NCBI RefSeq assembly: GCF_001613805.1
Contig: NZ_LPVY01000003.1
Span: 62,001-126,000, forward strand
Source of the DNA: Thalassospira lucentensis
Lineage (GTDB): Bacteria > Pseudomonadota > Alphaproteobacteria > Rhodospirillales > Thalassospiraceae
Reading direction: 5' to 3'
DNA length: 64,000 bases
Below the pieces are notes generated by a model that made no database searches, was not told the DNA's origin, and was given only the letters and a program-made list of their open reading frames with translations. Below are positions 9,211 through 18,372 of this stretch, piece after piece. The position numbers and the translations under genes were made by a program. The first letter of the stretch is position 1; every line of letters begins with the position of its first letter.

Positions 9211-10518
9211 TTAGCGCTTGTTGACCGGAACGAACGGACGTTCGGAAACACCGGTGAACAGCTGGCGCGGACGGCCGATTTTCTGCGACGGATCTTCGAT
9301 CATTTCTTTCCACTGGGCAATCCAGCCGACGGTACGGGCAACGGCGAACAGCACGGTGAACATGCTGACCGGAATACCCATCGCCTTGAAGATGATGCCC
9401 GAATAGAAATCGACGTTCGGATAGAGTTTCTTCTCGATGAAGTACTCGTCTTCACGTGCGATGCGTTCGAGTTCCTGTGCAACGTCAAGCAGCGGGTCCT
9501 GTACGTTGAGTTCCTTGAGAACTTCGTGGCAGGTTTCCTGCATGACCTTGGCGCGCGGATCGTAGTTTTTGTAAACGCGGTGACCAAAGCCCATCAGACG
9601 GAACGGATCGTTCTTGTCTTTTGCCTTGTTGACGAATTCCGGAATGTTTTTCACATCGCCGATTTCGTTCAGCATTTTAAGAACGGCTTCGTTCGCACCG
9701 CCATGTGCCGGACCCCAGAGGGATGCAATACCGGCAGCGATACATGCAAACGGATTTGCACCCGAAGAACCGGCCAGACGAACGGTCGAGGTCGATGCGT
9801 TCTGTTCGTGGTCGGCATGAAGGATCAGGATACGATCCATTGCGCGTGCAAGGACCGGATTGACTTCATATTCTTCGCACGGATTGCCGAACATCATCTG
9901 CAGGAAGTTTTCTGCATAGCCGAGTTTGTTGTTCGGGTAACGGAACGGCTGACCGATCGAGTATTTGTACGCCATCGCAGCGATGGTCGGCATTTTCGCG
10001 ATCAGGCGATAGGCCGAGATCAGACGCTGGTTCGGATCGTTGATGTCGGTGCTGTCATGATAGAAAGCAGACATCGCGCCAACCACACCGCACATGATGG
10101 CCATCGGGTGGGCGTCGCGGCGGAAACCGTTATAGAAGTTGCGCATCTGTTCATGCACCATGGTGTGCATGGTGATGTCATTTTCAAATTGCGCCTTGTC
10201 TTTTGCGTTCGGCAGATCGCCGTAAATCAGCAAATAGCAAACTTCGAGGAAATCGGATTGTTCGGCAAGTTCGTCAATGGCATAGCCGCGGTGACGCAGA
10301 ATGCCGACGTCGCCGTCAATATAGGTCAGCTCGGACTGGCAGGAGCCGGTCGAGGTGAAACCCGGGTCATAGGTGAAATATCCGGTATCGGCGTAGAGTT
10401 TCCGAATGTCGATTACAGACGGACCAACGCTACCCTCGATCACCGGCAATTCGATCGACTTGCCAGTGGCATTGTCGGTCAGTGTCACGGTGTGGGAAGT
10501 CTTGGAATTCTGAGCCAT
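9211..10518 (-). CDS. gltA: Citrate synthase (type II)
   Basis: Condenses oxaloacetate and acetyl-CoA to citrate, the entry to the TCA cycle. The product from the ATG at 10518 is 435 aa, preceded by AAGGAA; the open frame extends upstream to 10590 but without a ribosome site. The catalytic histidines are in the HEQNASTST region and in [15 protein letters not shown], which also holds the substrate-binding arginines, followed by the catalytic aspartate (VDFYSG). Length and N-terminal domain fit the hexameric NADH-sensitive type. It lies downstream of gltX on the same strand with its own predicted promoter. Confidence 0.97.
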   Translation of the reverse strand: MAQNSKTSHTVTLTDNATGKSIELPVIEGSVGPSVIDIRKLYADTGYFTYDPGFTSTGSCQSELTYIDGDVGILRHRGYAIDELAEQSDFLEVCYLLIYGDLPNAKDKAQFENDITMHTMVHEQMRNFYNGFRRDAHPMAIMCGVVGAMSAFYHDSTDINDPNQRLISAYRLIAKMPTIAAMAYKYSIGQPFRYPNNKLGYAENFLQMMFGNPCEEYEVNPVLARAMDRILILHADHEQNASTSTVRLAGSSGANPFACIAAGIASLWGPAHGGANEAVLKMLNEIGDVKNIPEFVNKAKDKNDPFRLMGFGHRVYKNYDPRAKVMQETCHEVLKELNVQDPLLDVAQELERIAREDEYFIEKKLYPNVDFYSGIIFKAMGIPVSMFTVLFAVARTVGWIAQWKEMIEDPSQKIGRPRQLFTGVSERPFVPVNKR

Positions 10519-10568
10519 GACTATTTTTCCTTCCCTGTTTGAACGAACACGGTTTTCAAGTTGTGTGC

Positions 10569-10597
10569 AGCATAGTGCTGCGGCGCACAAAGCGCAA
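10569..10597 (-). promoter_or_regulatory. Predicted sigma70-type promoter of gltA
   Basis: On the minus strand a TTGCGC -35 (10597-10592) is followed by a 17-nt spacer and a TATGCT -10 (10574-10569), about 50 nt before the gltA ATG. The spacer and -10 also contain a GCAGCA/TGCTGC inverted repeat (10567-10581), which could be an operator. Prediction by eye only. Confidence 0.5.
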
Positions 10598-10628
10598 ATT
10601 CAGTGTTTAAGTTTTTTATTCTACGCCG

Positions 10629-12038
10629 TTATTTAGCATCGAATTTGCGGATGCGTTTCAGCGTTTGGGATTTGCCAAGCACAATCATTACTTCGAAGAT
10701 GCCAGGCGATGAGTTGGAACCGGTGAGCACGGCCCGCAAGGGCTGCGCGACTTTGCCGAGCTTCTGATCGAGTTTTTCGGCAATGTTGCGAACGCTTGCG
10801 TCAACGTTCTCTTCGGTCCAGTTTTCAAGCGCGTCGAGTTCCTTTGCCAGTTCGGCAAACAGGCCTTCGGGGGCGCTATCAATCAGGGACTGAGCTTTCT
10901 CGTTAAACGACGTGACGCCGTCTGTAACATAGAAGGCCGAAGAGTCGGCGAGCTCGATGAGTGTCTTGGCTCTTTCTTTAAGCCCTGACATGCCTTTGAT
11001 CAAGATTTCTTTTTGCGCTGCGTCAATTGCATCGACGCCAATCTGTTTTGCGATCAGCGGTGCAATGTCGTTTGCAAGGCGGGTATCATCTGCCTGACGC
11101 AGATAAACGCCATTCAGGTTGGTAAGCTTGGCGAAGTCGAAACGGGCCGCACCCTTGCCAACATCTTTGATGTCAAACCATTCGATGGCCTGATCCTGGG
11201 AAATGATTTCCTCGTCACCGTGACCCCAGCCAAGACGCAGCAGGTAGTTGTTTACGGCTTCGGGCAGGAAGCCCATTTCATCGCGATAGGCGTCAACACC
11301 GAGCGCACCATGGCGTTTGGACAGCTTGGCGCCATCCGGCCCGTGGATCAGCGGAATATGGGCGAATGTCGGGACATCCCAACCCATGGCGTCATAAAGT
11401 GCTTTCTGGCGGAATGCGTTCGTCAGGTGGTCATCACCACGGATCACATGGGTAATACCCATGTCGTGGTCATCCACCACGACCGACAGCATATAGGTCG
11501 GTGTGCCATCGCCCCGCAGAATGACGTAATCGTCAAGCTGATCATTGGCAACGCGAACATCACCCTGCACCTGATCGGAAATTACGGCATCGCCTTCCTG
11601 TGGTGCCTTGAGGCGCACGACGGGCTTGACGCCAGCCGGGGCTTCGGAGGCATCGCGGTCGCGCCATGTACCGTCATATTTCATCGGGCGGCCTTCGGCA
11701 CGCGCCTTTTCGCGCATTTCCTGAAGTTCTTCCTGCGAGCAATAGCAATAATAGGCTTTGCCGGCCTTGATCAGTTCATGGGCGACTTCGGCGTGGCGGT
11801 CGCGACGGGCGAACTGGAAGGTCGGTTCTTCGTCTGCGGTCAGGCCAAGCCAGTTCAGCCCGTCAAAAATGGCTTCGACGGCTTCGGGGGTTGAACGTTC
11901 CCGGTCAGTGTCTTCGATACGCAGCAGGAATTTGCCGCCGGTGTGTTTGGCATAAAGCCAGTTATAAAGGGCGGTGCGTGCGCCGCCGATATGCAGAAAC
12001 CCGGTCGGAGACGGGGCAAAACGGGTAACAACCGTCAT
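10629..12038 (-). CDS. gltX: Glutamyl-tRNA synthetase
   Basis: Class I aminoacyl-tRNA synthetase charging tRNA-Glu (in many alphaproteobacteria a paralogue also charges tRNA-Gln for transamidation). The 469-aa protein has the HIGH-type motif HIGG at residues 16-19 and the KMSKS-type motif KLSKR at 238-242. A cysteine-bearing segment YCYCSQEEL near residue 97-105 sits where the zinc-binding insert lies. The C-terminal ~150 residues form the anticodon-binding domain. Whether this is the discriminating or the non-discriminating copy cannot be told here. It is divergent from comEC and upstream of gltA. Confidence 0.96.
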   Translation of the reverse strand: MTVVTRFAPSPTGFLHIGGARTALYNWLYAKHTGGKFLLRIEDTDRERSTPEAVEAIFDGLNWLGLTADEEPTFQFARRDRHAEVAHELIKAGKAYYCYCSQEELQEMREKARAEGRPMKYDGTWRDRDASEAPAGVKPVVRLKAPQEGDAVISDQVQGDVRVANDQLDDYVILRGDGTPTYMLSVVVDDHDMGITHVIRGDDHLTNAFRQKALYDAMGWDVPTFAHIPLIHGPDGAKLSKRHGALGVDAYRDEMGFLPEAVNNYLLRLGWGHGDEEIISQDQAIEWFDIKDVGKGAARFDFAKLTNLNGVYLRQADDTRLANDIAPLIAKQIGVDAIDAAQKEILIKGMSGLKERAKTLIELADSSAFYVTDGVTSFNEKAQSLIDSAPEGLFAELAKELDALENWTEENVDASVRNIAEKLDQKLGKVAQPLRAVLTGSNSSPGIFEVMIVLGKSQTLKRIRKFDAK

Positions 12039-12131
12039 TCACTCTATCCGTTGGCTGGATGTTGTTGCTTGTCGTAATGACTTTTGGCGTGCACGCTATA
12101 ACACATATGCGGCGGTGTTGCACCACAGCCG

Positions 12132-14297
12132 ATGATAGATAGAAACTGTGTGCCGGGCAGGCTATTGTACATTCGTCGAATAAGTCGCAATGGAATTAAT
12201 AAAAATCAATATGTTGCGGGATTAATTTCGCAAACTGGATTGTTGTTGGCCGCGCGCAGAAATTCCTGGATCTTGTGTGCGGTTATATTCTTCGGGTTGG
12301 GATGCGGGGCGTATTTTTCACTTCCAGCGCGTTTGACGGTCGAGCAAACCGGGCTTGCAGTGATTCTTTTGCTGTCGGGATTGTGGATTTCGCGGCGCTG
12401 GATTTTGCCATTCTTCGGCATTTTGCTGATGACCGGCTTTTGCAGCGGGTTGCTGATCGCGTCCATCCATCTTGAAATGGCGCCATCCGGGCTTCTGACC
12501 AAGACGCTTTACATGACAGAGATCGAGGGCGACATCACGCTGCTGGAGCCGCGCGGCGGGCGGATGCGCATGACCGTGGCGCCGATCCGGATCGCGGGGC
12601 TTGAGGACAGGGCATTTGACTGGAAGGTGCGATTGAGCCTGCCGGGTGGGGACGGGCTTGCAGTCGGGGACCGGATTGTTGCCAAAGCGCGGCTGTTTCC
12701 GTTGCGTGCGGCGTCCGTGCCGGGGGATCCGGATTTTTCACGCGGTTTGTATCTGGACGGGATCGGGGCAACCGGTTTTGTTTTTGGCCATCAATACCGT
12801 GTGGTGACGGCGGCGGGTGCGGGTTTTCTGCAACCGTTATCGGAACGGATCGAATATTTGCGTCTTGCGATCATGGAGGAAATCGATCGCGTTCTTGCGT
12901 GGCCTGAATCTGGCATTGCCAAGGCGCTGATCGTTGGTGAGCGCGGTGATGTCGGCGAAGAGACGGCGGATGATCTGCGTAAATCGGGGCTTGCGCATCT
13001 GTTGGCGATTTCCGGTCTGCATATGGGGCTTTTAAGCGGGACGGTGTTCTTTTTCCTGCGGTTTGGCCTGGCGGCAATTCCCGCCATTGCATTGCGGTTT
13101 CCGATCAAGAAATGGGCGGCCATCGGGGCGATGGTGTCCGCCGTGATTTATCTTGGCCTGTCGGGGGCCAGTGTGCCAACACAGCGGGCCTTTATCACCC
13201 TGACGATTGTCTGGGCGGCGTTGTTGCTGGACCGGCGTGCGATATCGCTTCGGCTGGTGGCGATTGCGGCGCTTGTTGTTTTGATATTGCGACCTGATGC
13301 GGTGCTGGGGCCAAGCTTTCAACTTTCCTTTGCCGCGGTATCGGTGCTGGTGGCATTTTATGATGGGCCGGGCAGGCGATGGTTTGAGGCGTCCGGCGAC
13401 CGATCGTGGGCCTTCCGGCTTTGGCTGTTTTTTGCCGGGTTGGTGGTGACCGGGTTGCTGGTAACCGCAGTGACCGCCCCGATCATCGGGTTTCATTTCG
13501 GGCGGATTTCGATGATCGGGATCGTGTCCAACCTGATTGCCATTCCGGTTATGGCGTTTTGGGTGATGCCTTTGATTGTGGCGACGCTTGTTCTGATGCC
13601 GTTCGGGGCCGGGGCATTGCCCTTGTGGTTGATGAAACCCGGTTTGACCCTGCTGATTGAAACGGCCTCTCTTGCTGCCGATCAGGCGTGGGGGCTTTGG
13701 CATGTCGAGCAGTTCAGTGCCGTATTTGCCATCGGTATCATGATGGCGATTGCCTGGTGGCTGGTCTGGCGGGGGAACGCGACTGCTCGATTGGCTGTCA
13801 TTCCGCTATGCGTGGCGATGATGGCGCAAATCCTGTATCGCCCGCCGGATATTCTGGTTTCTGGGGATCAGGAAAGCTGGGCCATCCGGGACCGGGAGCA
13901 AAACAGGCTTATCCTGCCCGAAGGCATATCGGATTTTCAGCAATCGGTCTGGATGGCGCGGTTTGGCATTGCTGATCATGATGCCGATCAGATTATCGAC
14001 AAATGCGATGCCGCGGTTTGTTCTGCGAGTGTCGGGGGACAGCGGGTGATTGTTGCCAATGATTTTGCCAATCCGTTCTATGCGTGCCGCCATGCCGATA
14101 TGATCATCAGCCTGAAACGCGATATGCCGCGTGATATCTGCGCGCGTGATGTGACGGTCATTGATGATGACATGCTGTGGTGGCAGGGCGGTGTATCGGT
14201 TTCCGTGCGACCGGGGGCTGCTCCTGTGATTGAAACCGTGCGCGCAACGTCCGGCACTTGGCCGTGGATTATTATCGGGGGCAGAGTGATCAAATAA
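12132..14297 (+). CDS. comEC: ComEC/Rec2-family DNA uptake channel protein
   Basis: Polytopic inner-membrane protein of the family that forms the single-stranded DNA channel in natural transformation. The 721-aa product has two early hydrophobic helices (about residues 42-100), the N-terminal OB-like DUF4131 region (about 110-210), then the Competence domain with the conserved AISGLHMGLLSG segment near residue 295 and about eight further membrane helices. The C-terminal ~150 residues occupy the position of the metallo-beta-lactamase-like domain but show no HxHxDH metal motif. The start is uncertain: no clear ribosome site precedes the ATG. It is divergent from gltX and convergent with lexA. 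Whether this strain is transformable is unknown. Confidence 0.88.
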   Translation: MIDRNCVPGRLLYIRRISRNGINKNQYVAGLISQTGLLLAARRNSWILCAVIFFGLGCGAYFSLPARLTVEQTGLAVILLLSGLWISRRWILPFFGILLMTGFCSGLLIASIHLEMAPSGLLTKTLYMTEIEGDITLLEPRGGRMRMTVAPIRIAGLEDRAFDWKVRLSLPGGDGLAVGDRIVAKARLFPLRAASVPGDPDFSRGLYLDGIGATGFVFGHQYRVVTAAGAGFLQPLSERIEYLRLAIMEEIDRVLAWPESGIAKALIVGERGDVGEETADDLRKSGLAHLLAISGLHMGLLSGTVFFFLRFGLAAIPAIALRFPIKKWAAIGAMVSAVIYLGLSGASVPTQRAFITLTIVWAALLLDRRAISLRLVAIAALVVLILRPDAVLGPSFQLSFAAVSVLVAFYDGPGRRWFEASGDRSWAFRLWLFFAGLVVTGLLVTAVTAPIIGFHFGRISMIGIVSNLIAIPVMAFWVMPLIVATLVLMPFGAGALPLWLMKPGLTLLIETASLAADQAWGLWHVEQFSAVFAIGIMMAIAWWLVWRGNATARLAVIPLCVAMMAQILYRPPDILVSGDQESWAIRDREQNRLILPEGISDFQQSVWMARFGIADHDADQIIDKCDAAVCSASVGGQRVIVANDFANPFYACRHADMIISLKRDMPRDICARDVTVIDDDMLWWQGGVSVSVRPGAAPVIETVRATSGTWPWIIIGGRVIK

Positions 14298-14328
14298 AAA
14301 CGCCGCCAGAGGGGGCTGACGGCGTTTT
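14297..14328. terminator. Bidirectional intrinsic terminator between comEC and lexA
   Basis: AAAACGCC(G) pairs with (C)GGCGTTTT around a loop of about 14 nt. It begins at the comEC stop codon and ends 25 nt before the lexA stop, so it can serve both convergent genes. Confidence 0.8.
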
Positions 14329-14353
14329 CGGTATCTCGGTATTTTTCTGCTGA

Positions 14354-15061
14354 TCAGTATTGGCGCAGCAGACCTATCAGGCGTCCCTGAATGCGGACAC
14401 GGTCCGGCGACAGGGCACGCGTTTCATAACGCGCATTGGCCGGTTCAAGCAGAACTTCGCCGCGACCGCGTTTCAGACGTTTCAGGGTGGCTTCGGCGTC
14501 GTCAACCAGTGCGACAACAATGGTGCCGTCATTGGCCTGCTCACACCGCTGGATCAGAACGGTGTCGCCATCAAGAATGCCGGCATCAATCATCGAATCA
14601 CCGGAAACCTCAAGCGCATAGTGGTCGCCGGTTCCCAAAAGGGCGGCAGGAACCTGCACCATTGTGGTCTGATCGCGAAGGGCTTCGATTGGGGTACCGG
14701 CCGCGATCCGGCCAAACAGCGGCAGGGAGACGGATTCACCAGAGTCCGAGAAGGCTGATGGCACGGTTGCCGGCCGGTGGGCGGCCTTTCGTGCGGTTGC
14801 GATGGATGTCACATTGGCGGGTGTTTCAGCCGCGTCATCATCGTTATTATCGGGAAGACGCAGGACTTCGAGCGCACGGGCCCGATGGGCGAGGCGGCGG
14901 ATAAAGCCGCGTTCCTCAAGCCCGGTAATCAGGCGATGAATGCCGGATTTGGATTTCAGGTTCAGGGCTTCTTTCATCTCGTCAAAGGAGGGCGAGATGC
15001 CATGATCGCGAAGGTAATTATCGATATAGACCAGCAATTCGTATTGCTTGCGCGTCAGCAT
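14354..15061 (-). CDS. lexA: SOS repressor LexA
   Basis: Transcriptional repressor and self-cleaving serine protease (S24) of the SOS response. I start it at the ATG at 15061 ([10 protein letters not shown], 235 aa); the frame is open to 15127 but that would run through the promoter and SOS box. The N-terminal winged helix-turn-helix covers residues 1-70, the cleavage site is Ala121-Gly122 (IAAGTP), and the catalytic dyad is Ser156 (GDSMID) and Lys194 (ATLKRL). The linker 71-110 is acidic and low complexity and is slightly longer than in E. coli LexA (202 aa). It is transcribed away from moaC, with its own promoter and LexA box. Confidence 0.97.
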   Translation of the reverse strand: MLTRKQYELLVYIDNYLRDHGISPSFDEMKEALNLKSKSGIHRLITGLEERGFIRRLAHRARALEVLRLPDNNDDDAAETPANVTSIATARKAAHRPATVPSAFSDSGESVSLPLFGRIAAGTPIEALRDQTTMVQVPAALLGTGDHYALEVSGDSMIDAGILDGDTVLIQRCEQANDGTIVVALVDDAEATLKRLKRGRGEVLLEPANARYETRALSPDRVRIQGRLIGLLRQY

Positions 15062-15105
15062 GATTTTTCCCGAACCAGTAATAAGAACAAACCGAATACA
15101 TAAAT

Positions 15106-15120
15106 GTTCTACTTTGGTTC
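15106..15120 (-). promoter_or_regulatory. LexA (SOS) box upstream of lexA
   Basis: Two GTTC half sites at 15106-15109 and 15117-15120, read on the plus strand, are separated by exactly 7 nt. This is the GTTC-N7-GTTC direct repeat that alphaproteobacterial LexA binds. It lies 45 nt upstream of the lexA ATG and overlaps the predicted -10 element, so it implies autorepression. Confidence 0.88.
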
Positions 15121-15134
15121 TTTCCATTCGTCAA
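15106..15134 (-). promoter_or_regulatory. Predicted lexA promoter
   Basis: On the minus strand TTGACG (15134-15129) and TAGAAC (15111-15106) are separated by 17 nt. The -10 hexamer lies within one half of the SOS box and the spacer holds the other half, which explains how LexA would block it. Confidence 0.5.
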
Positions 15135-15208
15135 GCACCACAACCCGAAAAATCGCTGTTTAAGGGCATTCTTTCGGTCAAGAAACGAAATTCCGGTACT
15201 TTCGGGGG

Positions 15209-15688
15209 TTAGTCGGCGGTGAAAAGACCCGATTTTCCGCCTTCCTTATGGACGACGCGGATATCGGTAATCCGCATGGCCTTGTCGACGGCCTTGCACA
15301 TGTCAAATATGGTCAGTGCGGTAATGGAAACGGCGGTCAGGGCTTCCATTTCGACGCCGGTTTTGCCTGTGGTCTTGCAGGTCGCGACGATATCAACCGC
15401 ATCGGTATCGGTTGCCAGTTCCAAGGTGACTTCGACCGAGGTCAGGGGCAGGGGATGGCATAGCGGTATCAGGTCGGGGGTTTTCTTGGCCCCCATGATC
15501 CCGGCAAGCTGGGCGATGCCAAGAACGTCGCCCTTTTTATGGCCGCGTTCGGCAATCAGCCGGGCCGTTTCCGCCGACATCAGGACACGGCCCTTTGCGA
15601 TGGCGATGCGCGTGGTATCGGTCTTGGCCGAAATATCGACCATGACGGCATTACCAGCGGCGTCGATATGCGAAAGTTTGTCTGCCAT
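15209..15688 (-). CDS. moaC: Cyclic pyranopterin monophosphate synthase MoaC
   Basis: With MoaA, converts GTP to cyclic pyranopterin monophosphate in molybdenum cofactor synthesis; MoaC performs the second, ring-forming step. The 159-aa protein matches the usual length and shows the LIPLCHPLPLTSVEV region, the GVEMEALTAVS motif, and the MCKAVDK segment with catalytic Asp and Lys. It is last in the trpG-trpD-trpC-moaC run, 20 nt after trpC. Its product feeds enzymes such as the molybdoenzyme encoded at 44511-45170. In many alphaproteobacteria moeA follows moaC; here lexA follows directly. Confidence 0.96.
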   Translation of the reverse strand: MADKLSHIDAAGNAVMVDISAKTDTTRIAIAKGRVLMSAETARLIAERGHKKGDVLGIAQLAGIMGAKKTPDLIPLCHPLPLTSVEVTLELATDTDAVDIVATCKTTGKTGVEMEALTAVSITALTIFDMCKAVDKAMRITDIRVVHKEGGKSGLFTAD

Positions 15689-15708
15689 GCCTGTATCTTG
15701 TTCCGGTA

Positions 15709-16506
15709 TCAGGCCGCGAGGCCAAGGATATTACGGGTGGCGGCGGTGACGTCGTCCTGACGCATCAGGCTTTCGCCGATCAGGAAGCATTGCGCGCCGA
15801 CCTTTGCCATGCGGGCGAGGTCATCGTGCGTGAACAGGCCGCTTTCGGCGACCAGCATCCGGCTGTCATAGACCATACCAGCGAGTTCTTCGGTCGTGGT
15901 CAGGGAGACTTCCAGCGTTTTCAGGTTGCGGTTGTTAACGCCAAGCAGCTTTGATTTCAGTTTCAGGGCACGTTCGAGTTCCGGTGCGTTGTGGACTTCT
16001 ATCAGGACATCCATGCCAAGGCTGTGTGCGGCGTCTTCAAGCTCGGCCGCTTGGGCATCCTCGAGGGCGGCCATGATCAGAAGGATGCAATCGGCACCAA
16101 GGGCACGGGCTTCGGTCACCTGATAGGGATCAAGCATGAAATCCTTGCGCAATACCGGCAGGTCAACCGCGGCACGTGCCGCGATCAGATAGCTGTCATC
16201 GCCCTGGAAATAGGGTATGTCGGTCAGAACCGACAGGCAGCTTGCACCGCCAGCCTTATAGGCCTGTGCCAGAACGGGCGGATTGAAATCCGGGCGGATC
16301 AGGCCTTTGGACGGGGAGGCCTTTTTAATTTCGGCAATCAGGCCGTAACGACCGTCTGCAACCGATGTTTCAAGCGCCTTGATGAAGCCGCGTGGGGCGG
16401 ATTGCGATTTGGCGGTTGCTTCGAGGTCGGCAAGCGATTTGCGCGCCTTGCAGGCAGCAATATGATCGCGTTTGTCGTTACAGATGCGTTCAAGTACGTC
16501 GCTCAC
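15709..16506 (-). CDS. trpC: Indole-3-glycerol phosphate synthase
   Basis: Ring closure of carboxyphenylaminodeoxyribulose 5-phosphate to indole-3-glycerol phosphate, the fourth step of tryptophan synthesis. The 265-aa TIM barrel has the family signatures [32 protein letters not shown] and GVNNRNLKT, which carry the catalytic lysines and glutamates. It starts with GTG at 16506, overlapping the trpD stop by 4 nt. It is monofunctional: there is no fused TrpF domain. Confidence 0.97.
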   Translation of the reverse strand: MSDVLERICNDKRDHIAACKARKSLADLEATAKSQSAPRGFIKALETSVADGRYGLIAEIKKASPSKGLIRPDFNPPVLAQAYKAGGASCLSVLTDIPYFQGDDSYLIAARAAVDLPVLRKDFMLDPYQVTEARALGADCILLIMAALEDAQAAELEDAAHSLGMDVLIEVHNAPELERALKLKSKLLGVNNRNLKTLEVSLTTTEELAGMVYDSRMLVAESGLFTHDDLARMAKVGAQCFLIGESLMRQDDVTAATRNILGLAA

Positions 16507-17537
16507 GCTGCGGTCCCCTGATTGGAAATGCGGACAAGTGCCTGCAGGGTTTCTGCGGCTTTGCCGGAATCGATAGCAACCCGTGCCTTTGCGATGCCAT
16601 CGGCAAGATCAGTTGCGATGTCGGTAACGACAAGTGCGGCCGCGGCATTCAGCAGAACGATATCGCGATAGGCACTTTTTTTACCGGCAAGAAGATCAAG
16701 AATGGCCTGCGCATTTGTCTGGGCATCGCCCCCTTTAAGCGCATCAAGGGTCACGATTTCAAGACCGTAATCTTCGGGATTGATTTCGAAGGTCGTGACC
16801 TTGCCGTTTTTGACTTCGGCGACAAAAGTCGGACCGGTTGTCGAAATTTCGTCAAGGCCGCTATGACCATAGACAACCCACGCATGTTCCGAACCCAGGC
16901 GGTTCAACACATTGGCAATCGGTTCAACCCATTCACGGGCGAAAACGCCCATAACCTGGCGTTTGGTTTTGGCCGGGTTGGCCAGCGGTCCCAGAAGGTT
17001 AAAGATCGTGCGCGTGCCCATTTCAACGCGGGTCGGCATCACGTGACGCACCGCCGAGTGATGGCGCGTTGCCATCATGAAGCACAGATTGATTTCCTTT
17101 AGCGCCTTTTCGAGAAGCGCCATATCGGCATCAAGATTGACGCCAAGCGCCAGCAGGACATCGGCCGATCCCGATTTTGACGATGCCGCGCGGTTGCCGT
17201 GCTTGGCAACGATGGCACCGCAGGCCGCCGCAACAATCGCTGCCCCGGTCGAGATATTGAAGGTGCCGCTACCATCGCCGCCAGTACCGCAGGTATCCAC
17301 CGCATTGGGCGGGGCGATAATACCGGTCGCCTTGGAACGCATGACGCGCGCCGCCCCGGTGATTTCATCGACCGTTTCCCCGCGCAGCCGCAGTGCCATA
17401 AGGAAAGCCCCCATCTGAGACGGCGTTGCCTGACCGGACATCAGAACGTCGAAGGCCTGTTCGGCCTGTTCCTCGTTCAGTTTTTCGCCATTTGCGACTT
17501 TGGCCAGGATCGGCTTCAGGTCATATTCAGTCGACAT
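16503..17537 (-). CDS. trpD: Anthranilate phosphoribosyltransferase
   Basis: Transfers phosphoribosyl from PRPP to anthranilate in tryptophan synthesis. The 344-aa product has the glycine-rich PRPP loop [16 protein letters not shown] (about residues 82-97), the [17 protein letters not shown] segment and the [19 protein letters not shown] region of the family. It lies 33 nt downstream of trpG and overlaps trpC, so trpGDC are one transcription unit. It is not fused to TrpG, unlike in enterobacteria. Confidence 0.97.
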   Translation of the reverse strand: MSTEYDLKPILAKVANGEKLNEEQAEQAFDVLMSGQATPSQMGAFLMALRLRGETVDEITGAARVMRSKATGIIAPPNAVDTCGTGGDGSGTFNISTGAAIVAAACGAIVAKHGNRAASSKSGSADVLLALGVNLDADMALLEKALKEINLCFMMATRHHSAVRHVMPTRVEMGTRTIFNLLGPLANPAKTKRQVMGVFAREWVEPIANVLNRLGSEHAWVVYGHSGLDEISTTGPTFVAEVKNGKVTTFEINPEDYGLEIVTLDALKGGDAQTNAQAILDLLAGKKSAYRDIVLLNAAAALVVTDIATDLADGIAKARVAIDSGKAAETLQALVRISNQGTAA

Positions 17538-17570
17538 ACGGGTTTCCTCGGTTAGCGGTCCGGTGCGGTT

Positions 17571-18143
17571 TCATGCGCCGGGGAAGTCTATAAAATTCTT
17601 CAAAAGGGCATGGCCGTGTTCGGATGCGATGCTTTCGGGGTGGAACTGGACCCCGTGGATCTGATGCTGTTTGTGACGCAGCCCCATGATCAGACCATCC
17701 CTGTTTTCCGCCGTGATTTCAAGGCAATCAGGCAACGTATCGCGATCCACAACCAATGAATGGTAACGTGTGGCTTCAAACGGACTTGGCAGGCTGTTGA
17801 AGACGCTTTTGCCATCATGAACCATTGCATCGGTCTTGCCATGCATGCACTCGGGTGCACGCACGACATTGCCGCCAAATGCCTGACCGATCGCCTGATG
17901 ACCAAGACAGACGCCAAGCATTTTGATCTTGCCTGCCGATGCCGTGATCAGGTCAAGACAGATACCCGCACGATCCGGGTCACAAGGGCCGGGCGAGATC
18001 ACGATGCCTTCGGGCTTTAAAGCCAGCGCGTCTTCGACGGAAATTTCGTCATTGCGGCGTACTTCGACCTCGGGGCCGAGTTCGCGCAGATAGTGCCACA
18101 AATTGAATGTGAAGCTGTCGTAATTATCGATGAGGAGATACAT
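17571..18143 (-). CDS. trpG: Anthranilate synthase glutaminase subunit
   Basis: Class I glutamine amidotransferase that supplies ammonia to TrpE. The 190-aa protein carries the nucleophile cysteine in [17 protein letters not shown] (about residue 79) and the His-Glu pair in [10 protein letters not shown]. PabA (aminodeoxychorismate synthase) has the same fold, and one protein may serve both pathways, but the neighbours trpD and trpC favour TrpG. It is the first gene of the minus-strand operon, with a good promoter just upstream. Its partner trpE lies 1.5 kb away as a separate unit. Confidence 0.94.
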   Translation of the reverse strand: MYLLIDNYDSFTFNLWHYLRELGPEVEVRRNDEISVEDALALKPEGIVISPGPCDPDRAGICLDLITASAGKIKMLGVCLGHQAIGQAFGGNVVRAPECMHGKTDAMVHDGKSVFNSLPSPFEATRYHSLVVDRDTLPDCLEITAENRDGLIMGLRHKQHQIHGVQFHPESIASEHGHALLKNFIDFPGA

Positions 18144-18177
18144 CGTGGCGCCGGGCTGTGAATATCAGATCGCGCAG

Positions 18178-18205
18178 AGAATAAACGGCATTACCGCTAC
18201 GTCAA
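18178..18205 (-). promoter_or_regulatory. Predicted promoter of trpG-trpD-trpC-moaC
   Basis: On the minus strand CTTGACG (-35 hexamer 18205-18200) and TATTCT (18183-18178) are separated by 16 nt. The predicted start is only about 30 nt before the trpG ATG, leaving no space for a leader-peptide attenuator. Confidence 0.6.
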
Positions 18206-18372
18206 GCGATTGCAAAAACCATTTTCCCAGCCTTTGTTCGGGCCTTTGGTTGTGGCTTTAACAGGGTGCTAACCGGATCGGGTATAAAAGCTTCCGAACA
18301 CAAGCCGACATAATCGGTATATAATCACCATATGGGTAACACGACCCAGCAAACGAGACTGGAGACCAAAGC

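Noticed and set aside
9148..10542. 464-codon open frame on the plus strand opposite gltA
   Set aside because: It is antisense to citrate synthase, whose protein sequence is unmistakable. The frame translates to a Val/Arg/His/Phe-rich sequence with no domain and arises from codon bias of the real gene.
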